Assembly (NCBI GenBank): GCA_030671905.1
Contig: DAOVHK010000071.1
Coordinates: 1 to 7,540 of the forward strand
Origin: Clostridia bacterium
GTDB lineage: Bacteria; UBA6262; WVXT01
Direction: 5' to 3'
Length of the DNA: 7,540 nt
Shown: positions 1 to 6,979 of the stretch, one piece after another
How positions within the stretch are numbered: the first letter of the stretch is position 1
How the letters are laid out: each line of letters starts with the position of its first letter
The notes under the pieces: generated by a model
The model's input: the letters and a program-made list of their open reading frames with translations, nothing else
Databases searched by the model: none
What the model was told of the DNA's origin: nothing
Translations under genes and position numbers: made by a program

Positions 1-17
1 AAATTCAATTTGTGCAA

Positions 18-42
18 AGAAAAAGTACCTGTCACTTTTTCT
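18..42. repeat. 9-bp perfect inverted repeat across the end of the TPR/HEAT gene
   Basis: AGAAAAAGT (18-26) and ACTTTTTCT (34-42) are perfect inverted copies around a 7-nt centre (ACCTGTC). The right arm lies in the last codons of the TPR/HEAT gene and the centre includes part of its TGA stop (34-32). In the minus-strand transcript it forms an A-U-rich hairpin whose 3' arm is itself U-rich and runs into UUUG, so it could act as a weak intrinsic terminator. It also resembles short dispersed palindromes with a GGTACCTGTC-like core in other bacterial genomes, which is an impression from memory and not a search. Confidence 0.5.
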
Positions 43-1396
43 GTTTAAGTCCTTTGAGAGTAGACTCAATTCTTTCTACTAGAGTCTTTTCTATCTCTTC
101 TTTCTTTTGAGTTAGTATCTTCTCTAAAGATTTGGCAGCCCTTTTCCTGACAAACTCCCAGGAATCTTTCAATAGAGAAAGCAAGATTTCTGCTGCACTC
201 TGTGAACCTATCTCACCCAAAGCCCAGGCTCCGCTCAATCTCATCCACTGATCACTACTCTTACACATCTCAGTGAGTACTACCATAGCCTTTTCTTTAT
301 TATACTTGTATAGAGCCTTACCTGCATTGGCTCTCACCCGGCTATCCCTATCTTCTAAGAATGGCTTGAGTAGCCTCTCTCCAACCTTGGGATCGTCCAC
401 TGTGGATTCAATCAACTCCACTCCATCTGCTCTTGCTCTAATATGTGGGTTTATATCGGTAATAATTTGCCGTCCTCCACCCGGCATTTCAACAATTACT
501 TTTTTCGTTTCTCCTCTTAGTGTCCCGGACATCTTCTCTAATAGATCTAAAGTCCTTTCCTGGTTTCCCAGGAGTATCTTCTCCACTCGCTGGCGAAACT
601 CATCTTGTTCGCCGCGTTCCTTCTTCCATCTTTTCTCAAATCTCCTGTCACTATATTTAAAAATAATGAATATAAGAAAGATAGCCACCAGGAGAGATGA
701 TAAAATACCAAGAATTCCGAAAAATATATTCTTTCTAAATCTCTTGCGGGTTTCCTCATATTTATTTGTGGCTTTTTCTACCTCCTCTTCCCTCGCCAGA
801 AGAGTTTTCTCCGTCTCCTCACGTTCTGATTTCATCTTTGCCTCAAACTCGGCTTCCTTTCTCTTTTCTTCCTTCCTTCTTTTTTTAGCGTCAACCCCCC
901 GCTTTCTTCTTTCTTCCTCTTGTTTCTTTTTCTCCAGAAGCTTTTCTTCTTTTCTTCTGGCTCCAACTTCTGCTTCTCGGCGTTCCTGTTCAGCCTTTCT
1001 TTGCGCCTCCAGTTCAGAAGCTTCTTTCTCTGCTTCCCTTGCCATTAACTCCTGGGAAACAATATCGTACATATATTTTACTTTTGCATTTTCAGGAGCA
1101 AGCTCATAGGCCTTAGTTAAGTAAGGAAAAGCGCGTTCATAGTCATCTGTCGCATAATATTCAGTGGACACGGTGATTAAAATCTTAAGGAGAAGCTCTT
1201 TTGCCTTCTTGAACTTACTATCAATCACCAAGGCTTTTTCCAAGTCAACAATAGCTTCGTCCACTTCTTCCATGTCATACTTTTCCTCTGCCCCTTTATA
1301 TAATTCTTTTGCTTCATTTTTAGCAGAGACAGGACTGGTGAAAACCGTGCCTAACAGAAAGATTACACAAAAGAAACCAATTGCTGGATACCGCAT
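32..1396 (-). CDS. Uncharacterised membrane protein with TPR, coiled-coil and HEAT-repeat regions
   Basis: I do not recognise a named gene. From ATG 1396 the product is 454 residues. Residues 1-25 look like a signal peptide: hydrophobic core (IGFFCVIFLLGTVF) and a Val-Ser-Ala cleavage site before KNEAKEL. Residues about 28-115 contain two TPR-like units (EAIVDLEKALVID and ERAFPYLTKAYELAPENA). Residues about 118-222 are extremely rich in Lys, Glu and Arg and probably form a long coiled coil or single charged helix. A transmembrane helix spans about 224-247, followed by a strongly basic stretch (DRRFEKRWKKERG), which suggests a cytoplasmic C-terminal side. Residues about 335-430 resemble three HEAT repeats (DRDSRVRANAGKALYKY, MRLSGAWALGEIGS, WEFVRKRAAKSLEKIL). 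The likely topology is TPR outside the inner membrane and HEAT inside, by inference only, since the charged helix before the TM is also basic. TPR and HEAT solenoids usually bind proteins, so a scaffold role is plausible. Last gene of the probable operon, 6 nt after prfB. Confidence 0.85.
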   Translation of the reverse strand: MRYPAIGFFCVIFLLGTVFTSPVSAKNEAKELYKGAEEKYDMEEVDEAIVDLEKALVIDSKFKKAKELLLKILITVSTEYYATDDYERAFPYLTKAYELAPENAKVKYMYDIVSQELMAREAEKEASELEAQRKAEQERREAEVGARRKEEKLLEKKKQEEERRKRGVDAKKRRKEEKRKEAEFEAKMKSEREETEKTLLAREEEVEKATNKYEETRKRFRKNIFFGILGILSSLLVAIFLIFIIFKYSDRRFEKRWKKERGEQDEFRQRVEKILLGNQERTLDLLEKMSGTLRGETKKVIVEMPGGGRQIITDINPHIRARADGVELIESTVDDPKVGERLLKPFLEDRDSRVRANAGKALYKYNKEKAMVVLTEMCKSSDQWMRLSGAWALGEIGSQSAAEILLSLLKDSWEFVRKRAAKSLEKILTQKKEEIEKTLVERIESTLKGLKQKK

Positions 1397-1402
1397 ATGC
1401 AA

Positions 1403-2531
1403 TTACTCCTCCTTCTTCTGGGAAAGATAGGCTTCAATAAATGGGTTGATTTCGCCGTTCATTACAGATTCTATATTTCCAATTTCTAAATTCGTGCGAT
1501 GGTCTTTTACCATCGTATAAGGACAGAAGACGTAAGAACGAATCTGGTTACCCCAGGCAATAGTGTCTAATCTCTGGTAATGAGCCTCTTTCTTTTCTCT
1601 TTTCTTTTCCTGTTCCAGTTCGAACAATTTTGCCCGCAACAACTTCATTGCCGTAGCCTTATTTTTATGCTGGGAGCGATCACTCTGACATTGTACAACT
1701 ATGCCACTGGGTATATGAGTAATCCGTACCGCAGAATCGGTCTTGTTAACATGCTGCCCGCCATGACCAGTGGCACGGTATGTATCGATTCTCAGGTCCT
1801 TTTCTTTAATTTCTACTTTTATCTCACTACTTATTTCCGGGATTACATCACAAGAAGCAAAGCTGGTATGGCGACGCTTATTTGCATCGAAAGGTGAAAT
1901 TCTAACCAACCGATGAATGCCCATTTCCGACTTTAAAAAACCATAGGCATATTCCCCTGCTACGATAGAGGTAATCCTCTTAATCCCCGCTTCCTCACCG
2001 GCAAGTATGTCTATAATTGTAACCTTATAATTTTTCTTTTCCGCCCATTTCCTGTACATACGAAAAAGCATCTCTACCCAATCACAGGCTTCTGTGCCAC
2101 CAGCCCCGGAATGCAATGTAAATATAGCATTATTCTTATCGGATTCTCCCCCCATTCTGGCTTGCAGGCTCAAAGCCTCTATACTCGTCTCAATATCCTT
2201 AATTCTCTCTTCCAGTTCTCCAACTACTGTAGCCTCATAATGGCGGTCTGCCCAGCCTTTCTTTTCCTCTTCCCTAGCCATCTCCAGGAGTGTTTCTATC
2301 TCATCCTTCTCGCTATTTAAATCTTTCCAGGTGCTAACAGACTTCTTAAGAGAATTCAATTCTTGCATCGTCTTTTGTGCTTTTTCCCGTTCTTTCCAGA
2401 AATCCACCTTCTCAGTCTCTTTTTCCAGCTCGCTAATCCTTTTCTCTTTTTTTTCTATCTCAAAGATGCCTCCTTAGTCTTTGTATAGAATCCGTAATCA
2501 ATTTCAACTTGTCCTTTAAATCTTTTAGCAC
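1403..2531 (-). CDS. prfB: Peptide chain release factor 2, expressed by +1 programmed frameshift
   Basis: RF2 recognises UGA and UAA in the ribosomal A site and triggers peptide release. The gene starts at GTG 2531 and reads 23 codons (ending Arg-Arg-His-Leu) to an in-frame UGA at 2462-2460. After a +1 shift at CTT TGA, reading continues with GAG (2461-2459) to the TAA at 1405-1403, giving 375 residues (E. coli 365). In full-length numbering the stop-codon-reading tripeptide SPF is at 212-214, which marks RF2 rather than RF1, and the peptidyl-transferase motif GGQ is at 257-259 in TGHGGQHVNKTDSAVRITH. Both are offset by 7 from E. coli. The N-terminal part is a charged helical domain, followed by LHSGAGGTEACDW (139-151). 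The gene overlaps the lnt end by 7 nt and is followed after 6 nt by the TPR/HEAT gene. Autoregulation is expected: low RF2 leaves the UGA unread for longer and favours the shift. A start at GTG 2407, in the downstream frame, would lose 41 residues. Confidence 0.96.
1406..1414 (-). promoter_or_regulatory. Ribosome binding site of the TPR/HEAT gene
   Basis: AAGGAGGAG on the minus strand lies in the last codons of prfB (Lys-Glu-Glu), directly before its stop. From the GGAGG core it is 11 nt to the ATG at 1396 and 5 nt to an in-frame TTG at 1402, so it does not settle which is used; the two differ by only two residues. Confidence 0.6.
2459..2474 (-). promoter_or_regulatory. prfB programmed +1 frameshift site
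   Basis: The minus strand reads AGGAGGCATCTTTGAG. AGGAGG (2474-2469) is an internal Shine-Dalgarno-like element, CTT (2465-2463) is the slippery codon, and TGA (2462-2460) is the in-frame stop. The 3-nt gap between the SD element and CTT is the same as in E. coli prfB (AGGGGG-TAT-CTT-TGA). The base after UGA is G here, C in E. coli. After slippage the next codon is GAG, and the new frame runs without interruption into conserved RF2 sequence. Confidence 0.95.
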
Positions 2532-4078
2532 TTGAACCTCCTCCAGGCAATAAAAGAGATACTCAGGACTATGCACAGGTAAGCAAAAATATCGCCGTAA
2601 TTGGTATAGAAAGTTTGCTGATTTCTCCTGGAAACAGAAGAATTTAGATAGTCCTTCTTAAAGATTTCCGTTTTCTTAGTTATTCTACCATATTTATCGA
2701 TAAATCCTGAAACTCCTGTATTAGCTACGCGGATAATGCTCACCCGATTCTCCACAGCACGAAAAATACTCATAATAAAATGTTGAAAGGGGGCAGCCGT
2801 GTTTAAAAACCAGGCATCATTGGTAATATTGGTTACGTAATCTGCCCCGTCTTTTACGAATTTGCGAACGAGATGAGGAAAGATTCCTTCCCAGCAAATG
2901 AGCACAGCAAAACTTCCCAAAGGGCTCCTCAATAACTTACGCTCCCCTCCGGGAGAAAAATCTCCCAGTTCATTCAATACACCAATGAGGGGAGAGAGAA
3001 TCGACCGAAAAGGAACTATCTCACCAAAAGGAACAAGGTGAATTTTATCATACCCGCCTAAAATTTCTCCCTGGGGTGAAATCAGGAAGGCTGCATTGTA
3101 ATAAGCGCCTTCCCGATATTCAGGACTACCAATAATATGGTATGCATTGGTTTGGCCAACCACCTTCTCTACCCATTCCTGAAGTTGTCTTTCCCGCCTA
3201 AGATATCCCGGCAATGCTGTCTCTGGCCAGATAATTAATTGAGGATTCTCTTTTGCTGCCGTCTTTACTAACTCACCATAGGTATCCTTAATCATTCGTT
3301 CATACTTTTTGTCCCATTTCATATATTGGTCTATATTCCCCTGAAGTAAAGCGATTCTGGTCATCGACTTTTCCTCCGGGAAATTCCCGCTCTCTGTAAA
3401 AGACTCTCTCGATATAGTAATCAAACCATAGGCTAAACAGGACAAAAACACTAACACACTTAGAGCCAAAAGCAATGCAGTTCTTTTAACTCTTGCCTTA
3501 GATACCACTCCCTCTCTTCTGTAGAACCCAAATGAGCGTCCTGCTTGCATCAAAACCATGTTCACCATCACAATCAGGAAAGAAACTCCATAGACCCCGG
3601 TAAATTCCGATATCTGTATCAGAGGAGTGAAGTTCCATTGCGAATAGCCTAAGAGAGCCCAGGGAAATCCGGAAAGAAAGTATGCTCGCAAAAGTTCCAG
3701 TGAAACCCAGAGGGCAGGAGCGAAGAGTAAGCTCAATGTGAAATGCGTAATTTTCAGGGATAAATACCTGAAGATTAGACAGAAAAGACCATAATATATT
3801 GCCACGTAAGAAGCAAGAAATAGAAGCGAAACCAACCCCAATAACTTCGATTCTCCGCTACTAACTACAGTGGGAAAAATCCAGTAGAGAATCCCCATAA
3901 AAGAAACCAAGCCAGCGAGAAATCCCAAATTAAAAGACTCTCTTAAATTCCTGCCCTCCAAAGCCAGGAAAAGGGGAACTAAGGCTACCCAGGCCAAAAA
4001 TGATAGATTGAACTTTGGAAATATGAGAACAAGCAAAATACCCGAAAGAATAGCTAATCTTAGATTTCTCCACCGCAT
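2525..4078 (-). CDS. lnt: Apolipoprotein N-acyltransferase
   Basis: Lnt adds the third acyl chain, taken from phospholipid, to the N-terminal cysteine of lipoproteins in the inner membrane, the last maturation step before export to the outer membrane. The product is 517 residues (E. coli 512). The N-terminal ~220 residues hold several hydrophobic helices, including the family motif LLRAYFLSGFPWALLGYSQW (129-148). A periplasmic nitrilase-like domain (about 240-480) follows with the expected catalytic triad: Glu286 in WPET, Lys345 in YDKIHLVPFGE, and Cys395 in LICWEG, corresponding to E. coli E267, K335 and C387. Glu353 (FGEIVPF) matches the essential E343. A last membrane helix lies at about 494-512. 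The chosen ATG gives a normal-length N-terminus (MRWRNLRLAI) leading straight into helix 1. The last codons contain the ribosome site and start of prfB. Indicates a diderm cell envelope, although Lnt homologues also occur in some actinobacteria. Confidence 0.96.
   Translation of the reverse strand: MRWRNLRLAILSGILLVLIFPKFNLSFLAWVALVPLFLALEGRNLRESFNLGFLAGLVSFMGILYWIFPTVVSSGESKLLGLVSLLFLASYVAIYYGLFCLIFRYLSLKITHFTLSLLFAPALWVSLELLRAYFLSGFPWALLGYSQWNFTPLIQISEFTGVYGVSFLIVMVNMVLMQAGRSFGFYRREGVVSKARVKRTALLLALSVLVFLSCLAYGLITISRESFTESGNFPEEKSMTRIALLQGNIDQYMKWDKKYERMIKDTYGELVKTAAKENPQLIIWPETALPGYLRRERQLQEWVEKVVGQTNAYHIIGSPEYREGAYYNAAFLISPQGEILGGYDKIHLVPFGEIVPFRSILSPLIGVLNELGDFSPGGERKLLRSPLGSFAVLICWEGIFPHLVRKFVKDGADYVTNITNDAWFLNTAAPFQHFIMSIFRAVENRVSIIRVANTGVSGFIDKYGRITKKTEIFKKDYLNSSVSRRNQQTFYTNYGDIFAYLCIVLSISFIAWRRFKC
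2537..2544 (-). promoter_or_regulatory. prfB ribosome binding site inside the lnt end
   Basis: GGAGGAGG on the minus strand, 5 nt before the GTG at 2531-2529. It is one of the strongest Shine-Dalgarno matches in the window and sits within the codons for the C-terminal Trp-Arg-Arg of Lnt. It fixes the true prfB start upstream of the frameshift site and suggests translational coupling to lnt. Confidence 0.8.
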
Positions 4079-4083
4079 ATTCA

Positions 4084-4087
4084 CTCC
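4084..4087 (-). promoter_or_regulatory. lnt ribosome binding site
   Basis: GGAG on the minus strand lies 5 nt upstream of the ATG at 4078-4076, in the 25-nt gap after secA. It decides the lnt start in favour of this ATG over a far-upstream in-frame start at 4291 that would overlap secA. Confidence 0.65.
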
Positions 4088-4103
4088 ATTTTTATTTTTC
4101 TTA

Positions 4104-6857
4104 TTATCTGCCGCAACATTTTTTATATTTCTTCCCGCTACCGCAAGGGCAGGGGTCGTTCCGTCCAATCTTTCTACGTTTGGGAAAAGACGTGGGAGAT
4201 GAAGCAGAAGACGCGGCTTCACGAGCAGGCATCTCCCTATGTTTTCCCACACCTGCAGGAGGCTTGTGAGCCATTTCCCTTCCCGGGGCAACTCTTGCCT
4301 TTGCCTGTTCAGCCACTACTTTTACTCTAAAGACGTAATCGGCAATCTCCTCTCTCATACGCTCTTGCATAGCGTCGAATGCCTGCCCAGACTCACGTTT
4401 ATATTCAATAAGTGGATCTTTCTGTCCGTAAGCACGCAGTCCTATTCCTTCTCGTAATTTATCCATATCGTAAAGATGTTCTTTCCAACGTGTGTCCACA
4501 ACCTGAAGAGTAACCATACTTTCAATAAAGCGCATCATCTCTTCTCCCATTTCTTTCTCCCGTTCATCATATGCCTGTCTAATTCGCTCAGCTATTAGCT
4601 GACCCAATGTTTCCTGCTTCATCCGTTTCAAATCTTCTGAGGAAACTGAAAAAGAGATATTAAAGGACCGTTTCAGCCACTGAGAAATTGCTTCCCAATT
4701 CCACTGTTCAGGATAGACCTTGGGAGGGGCATAGAGGAAAAGCTTATCATCGATAAGGTCCTCTAACCTAGCCAATGTATCATCTTTAAGATTGGCTCCT
4801 TGTAAAACTTCTCTCCGCCATTTGTAGACTACTTCTCTCTTCTTACTCATCACATTGTCATATTCCAGAAGCTGCTTTCGAATCTCGAAGTTCCTCGCTT
4901 CCACTTTTTTCTGAGCACTCTCTATAGCCCGGGTAATCAATGGGTGCTGGATATCCTGTCCCTCTTCAAGTCCTAATGTATCCATTACTTTAGCTATGCG
5001 CGCCGAGCCGAAAAGTCTCATTAATTCGTCTTCCAAAGCCAAATAGAATCGGGAAGAACCGGGATCACCTTGCCGTCCAGCACGACCACGCAGTTGATTA
5101 TCGATTCTGCGTGATTCGTGCCTCTCAGTTCCTAATATATGGAGACCCCTTAACTCAACTACTTCATTGTGTTCAGAAGGGTCTGGGGGATTCCCGCCCA
5201 ATACAATATCTGTTCCTCTGCCAGCCATATTGGTGGCAAGGGTCACTGCACCTTTCCTTCCCGCCTGGGTAATAATCTGCGCTTCTCGTTCATGATACTT
5301 AGCATTCAACACATTATGCGGAATACCCTTTCTTTTGAGCATCTCACTTAACTTCTCGCTATTCTCGATAGACCTCGTTCCTACCAATACAGGACGACCG
5401 ACCTTGTGGAGTTCTTCAATTTCTCCAACCACAGCTGTAAATTTCTCCTTCTCTGTTTTATAGATTACGTCAGGGTAGTTAGTTCTTACTAAAGTCTTGT
5501 TAGGAGGAATAACTACTACATCCAATCCGTAAATCTTCCAGAATTCTTCTGCTTCTGTAACTGCTGTTCCGGTCATACCAGCCAGTTTGTCATATAATTT
5601 GAAAAAGTTCTGGAAGGTGATTGTAGCTAAGGTCTGATTCTCTTCAGCTATCCTTACGTTCTCTTTAGCCTCAATTGCCTGGTGTAACCCATCGCTCCAC
5701 CTACGACCAGGCATTAACCTTCCGGTGAACTCATCCACAATAACTACCTGACCATCTTTTACCATATAGTGGACATCTCTTTTGAATAGATTACGTGCTC
5801 TCAAAGCCTGGTTAATATGGTGAACCCACTCGGTCTGTATATCATCGTAAAGATTATCAATGCCCAACATCCTCTCACACTTTTTTACTCCCAGTTCGGT
5901 AAGAGTCCCTGTCCCCCCTTTTTCATCCACCATGTACTCGTAACCCTTCTCCAAATCTACACCCTTATATTTAGCATCCACCTCTTCTTTTTCAGTAACA
6001 AACTTTCCTTTCAGCTGAGGAACAAGGCGGTCGATGATAAAATATTTATTTGTCGATTCCTCAGCAGGTCCTGAAATAATTAGTGGAGTTCTCGCCTCAT
6101 CGACTAAGATGCTATCCACCTCATCAACTATAGCGTACTCCAACTTACTCAACACGCACTCTTCCAGAGAATGGGCCATATTGTCTCTGAGATAGTCGAA
6201 CCCCAGTTCATTATTTGTTACATAAGTGACATCGCAACTATAGGCCATTCGCCGTTCAGATGGAGCCATATCGTGCTGGACTAAGCCCACAGTTAATCCC
6301 AGGGAGTTATAAATTGGACCCATCCATAGAGCATCTCTTTTAGCTAAATAATCATTAACCGTAACTAAATGAGTTTTATAGCCTCCCAGGCTGTTTAAAT
6401 AGATTGACAGAGTAGCCACCAGGGTCTTTCCTTCGCCTGTAGCCATTTCCGCAATTTTGCCCTCATGTAGGACAACTCCACCCATAATCTGCACATCAAA
6501 GTGACGCATATTCAGGGTGCGTTTGCCTACTTCCCTGACCACAGCAAAGGCTTCAGGCAAAACATCCTCCAGCACCATATTTCTAACCTTTTTCAATTCT
6601 TCTCTTGCTTTCAGTCTTTCTTCTGGAGATACGGCTTCCTTAAGTCTATCTTCCGTCCTTTCCAACTCTTCTTTATATTCCTTAGCCCTTTCGCTCACTC
6701 GACCCCTGAACTCATCCATCTTGGCTCTCAATTCCTCATCAGAAAGCTTACTTATCGTGGGTTCTAAAGAGCTTACCAGCTCCACCAGCGGCTCGTGCCT
6801 CTTAATGTCTCTCTGGGCCTTGCTGCCAAAAATCTTTCTTAGAATGGGACCAAACAT
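4104..6857 (-). CDS. secA: Protein translocase subunit SecA
   Basis: SecA is the ATP-driven motor that pushes unfolded preproteins through the SecYEG channel of the inner membrane. The product is 917 residues (E. coli 901). Visible motifs are Walker A MATGEGKT (138-145), Walker B DEVD followed by DEARTPLIISG (245-263), DEFTGRLMPGRRWSDG (375-390), the second nucleotide-binding fold TNMAGRGTDIVLGG (542-555) and QLRGRAGRQGDPGSSRF (588-604), and a C-terminal zinc tail DPCPCGSGKKYKKCC (Cys 903, 905, 914, 915), which in other bacteria binds zinc and SecB. The ATG at 6857 was chosen because the N-terminus (FGS at residues 10-12) then aligns residue for residue with E. coli SecA and it has a good ribosome site; an in-frame TTG at 6875 would add six residues. 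A charged segment at about 55-95 adds some 36 residues relative to E. coli. First gene of the probable operon; lnt follows after 25 nt. Confidence 0.98.
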   Translation of the reverse strand: MFGPILRKIFGSKAQRDIKRHEPLVELVSSLEPTISKLSDEELRAKMDEFRGRVSERAKEYKEELERTEDRLKEAVSPEERLKAREELKKVRNMVLEDVLPEAFAVVREVGKRTLNMRHFDVQIMGGVVLHEGKIAEMATGEGKTLVATLSIYLNSLGGYKTHLVTVNDYLAKRDALWMGPIYNSLGLTVGLVQHDMAPSERRMAYSCDVTYVTNNELGFDYLRDNMAHSLEECVLSKLEYAIVDEVDSILVDEARTPLIISGPAEESTNKYFIIDRLVPQLKGKFVTEKEEVDAKYKGVDLEKGYEYMVDEKGGTGTLTELGVKKCERMLGIDNLYDDIQTEWVHHINQALRARNLFKRDVHYMVKDGQVVIVDEFTGRLMPGRRWSDGLHQAIEAKENVRIAEENQTLATITFQNFFKLYDKLAGMTGTAVTEAEEFWKIYGLDVVVIPPNKTLVRTNYPDVIYKTEKEKFTAVVGEIEELHKVGRPVLVGTRSIENSEKLSEMLKRKGIPHNVLNAKYHEREAQIITQAGRKGAVTLATNMAGRGTDIVLGGNPPDPSEHNEVVELRGLHILGTERHESRRIDNQLRGRAGRQGDPGSSRFYLALEDELMRLFGSARIAKVMDTLGLEEGQDIQHPLITRAIESAQKKVEARNFEIRKQLLEYDNVMSKKREVVYKWRREVLQGANLKDDTLARLEDLIDDKLFLYAPPKVYPEQWNWEAISQWLKRSFNISFSVSSEDLKRMKQETLGQLIAERIRQAYDEREKEMGEEMMRFIESMVTLQVVDTRWKEHLYDMDKLREGIGLRAYGQKDPLIEYKRESGQAFDAMQERMREEIADYVFRVKVVAEQAKARVAPGREMAHKPPAGVGKHREMPAREAASSASSPTSFPKRRKIGRNDPCPCGSGKKYKKCCGR

Positions 6858-6863
6858 AATTTT

Positions 6864-6869
6864 CACCTT
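6864..6869 (-). promoter_or_regulatory. secA ribosome binding site
   Basis: AAGGTG on the minus strand sits 6 nt before the ATG at 6857-6855. It supports that ATG rather than the in-frame TTG at 6875, for which this site would lie inside the coding sequence. Confidence 0.65.
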
Positions 6870-6893
6870 TTCCAATTATTCTTTTCCATATTA

Positions 6894-6922
6894 ATTTTAC
6901 CATATCCAATAAAAAAAGTAAA
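6894..6922 (-). promoter_or_regulatory. Putative sigma-70-type promoter for the secA operon
   Basis: On the minus strand a -35-like TTTACT (6922-6917, 4 of 6 to TTGACA) is followed after exactly 17 nt by a -10-like TAAAAT (6899-6894, 5 of 6 to TATAAT). Transcription would start near 6887, leaving a 5' leader of about 30 nt before the secA ATG at 6857. It is the only intergenic space in the window large enough for a promoter. The region is AT-rich, so a chance match is possible. Confidence 0.5.
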
Positions 6923-6975
6923 CCCCGTTAGAAATGCCTGTACACAAAGGTGTATGGCAAAATTTCCACCGGGGT
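6911..6975 (-). terminator. Probable intrinsic terminator after the kinase gene
   Basis: Five bases after the kinase stop, the minus-strand transcript can pair ACCCCG (6975-6970) with CGGGGT (6927-6922). Nested inside is a hairpin with a perfect 5-bp stem, TACAC (6954-6950) and GTGTA (6945-6941), around a 4-nt loop; it is extended by GCC/GGC (6958-6956 with 6938-6936) across a small internal bulge. A run of seven T lies at 6917-6911, a few bases past the outer stem. The long, composite stem is not a textbook terminator, so this is a moderate call. Its T-run coincides with the spacer of the putative secA promoter. Confidence 0.45.
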
Positions 6976-6979
6976 AAAA

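Noticed and set aside
273..1109. A 278-codon plus-strand open frame opposite the TPR/HEAT gene
   Set aside because: Its Ser/Phe/Leu-rich low-complexity product is the complement of the Lys/Glu-rich coiled-coil codons; it has no recognisable motif and lies fully antisense to a supported gene.
1403..2407. prfB starting at GTG 2407 without a frameshift
   Set aside because: The frame is open and RF2-like upstream of 2407 back to the frameshift site, and there is no good ribosome site before 2407.
2460..2531. The 23-codon reading frame ending at UGA as a separate small gene or leader peptide
   Set aside because: Its end is a classic RF2 frameshift site, and the shifted frame runs directly into RF2, so it is the 5' part of prfB.
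2525..4291. A longer lnt start at 4291 (588 residues)
   Set aside because: It would overlap the secA zinc-tail coding region by almost 190 nt and add 71 non-conserved residues. The ATG at 4078 has a well-spaced GGAG and gives the family's normal length.
4104..6875. secA starting at TTG 6875
   Set aside because: The ATG at 6857 has AAGGTG six bases upstream, and the protein then aligns from residue 1 with E. coli SecA.
6517..6894. A 125-codon plus-strand open frame opposite the start of secA
   Set aside because: Ser/Leu-rich shadow of secA with no motif; it lies antisense to the conserved SecA N-terminus and the secA leader.
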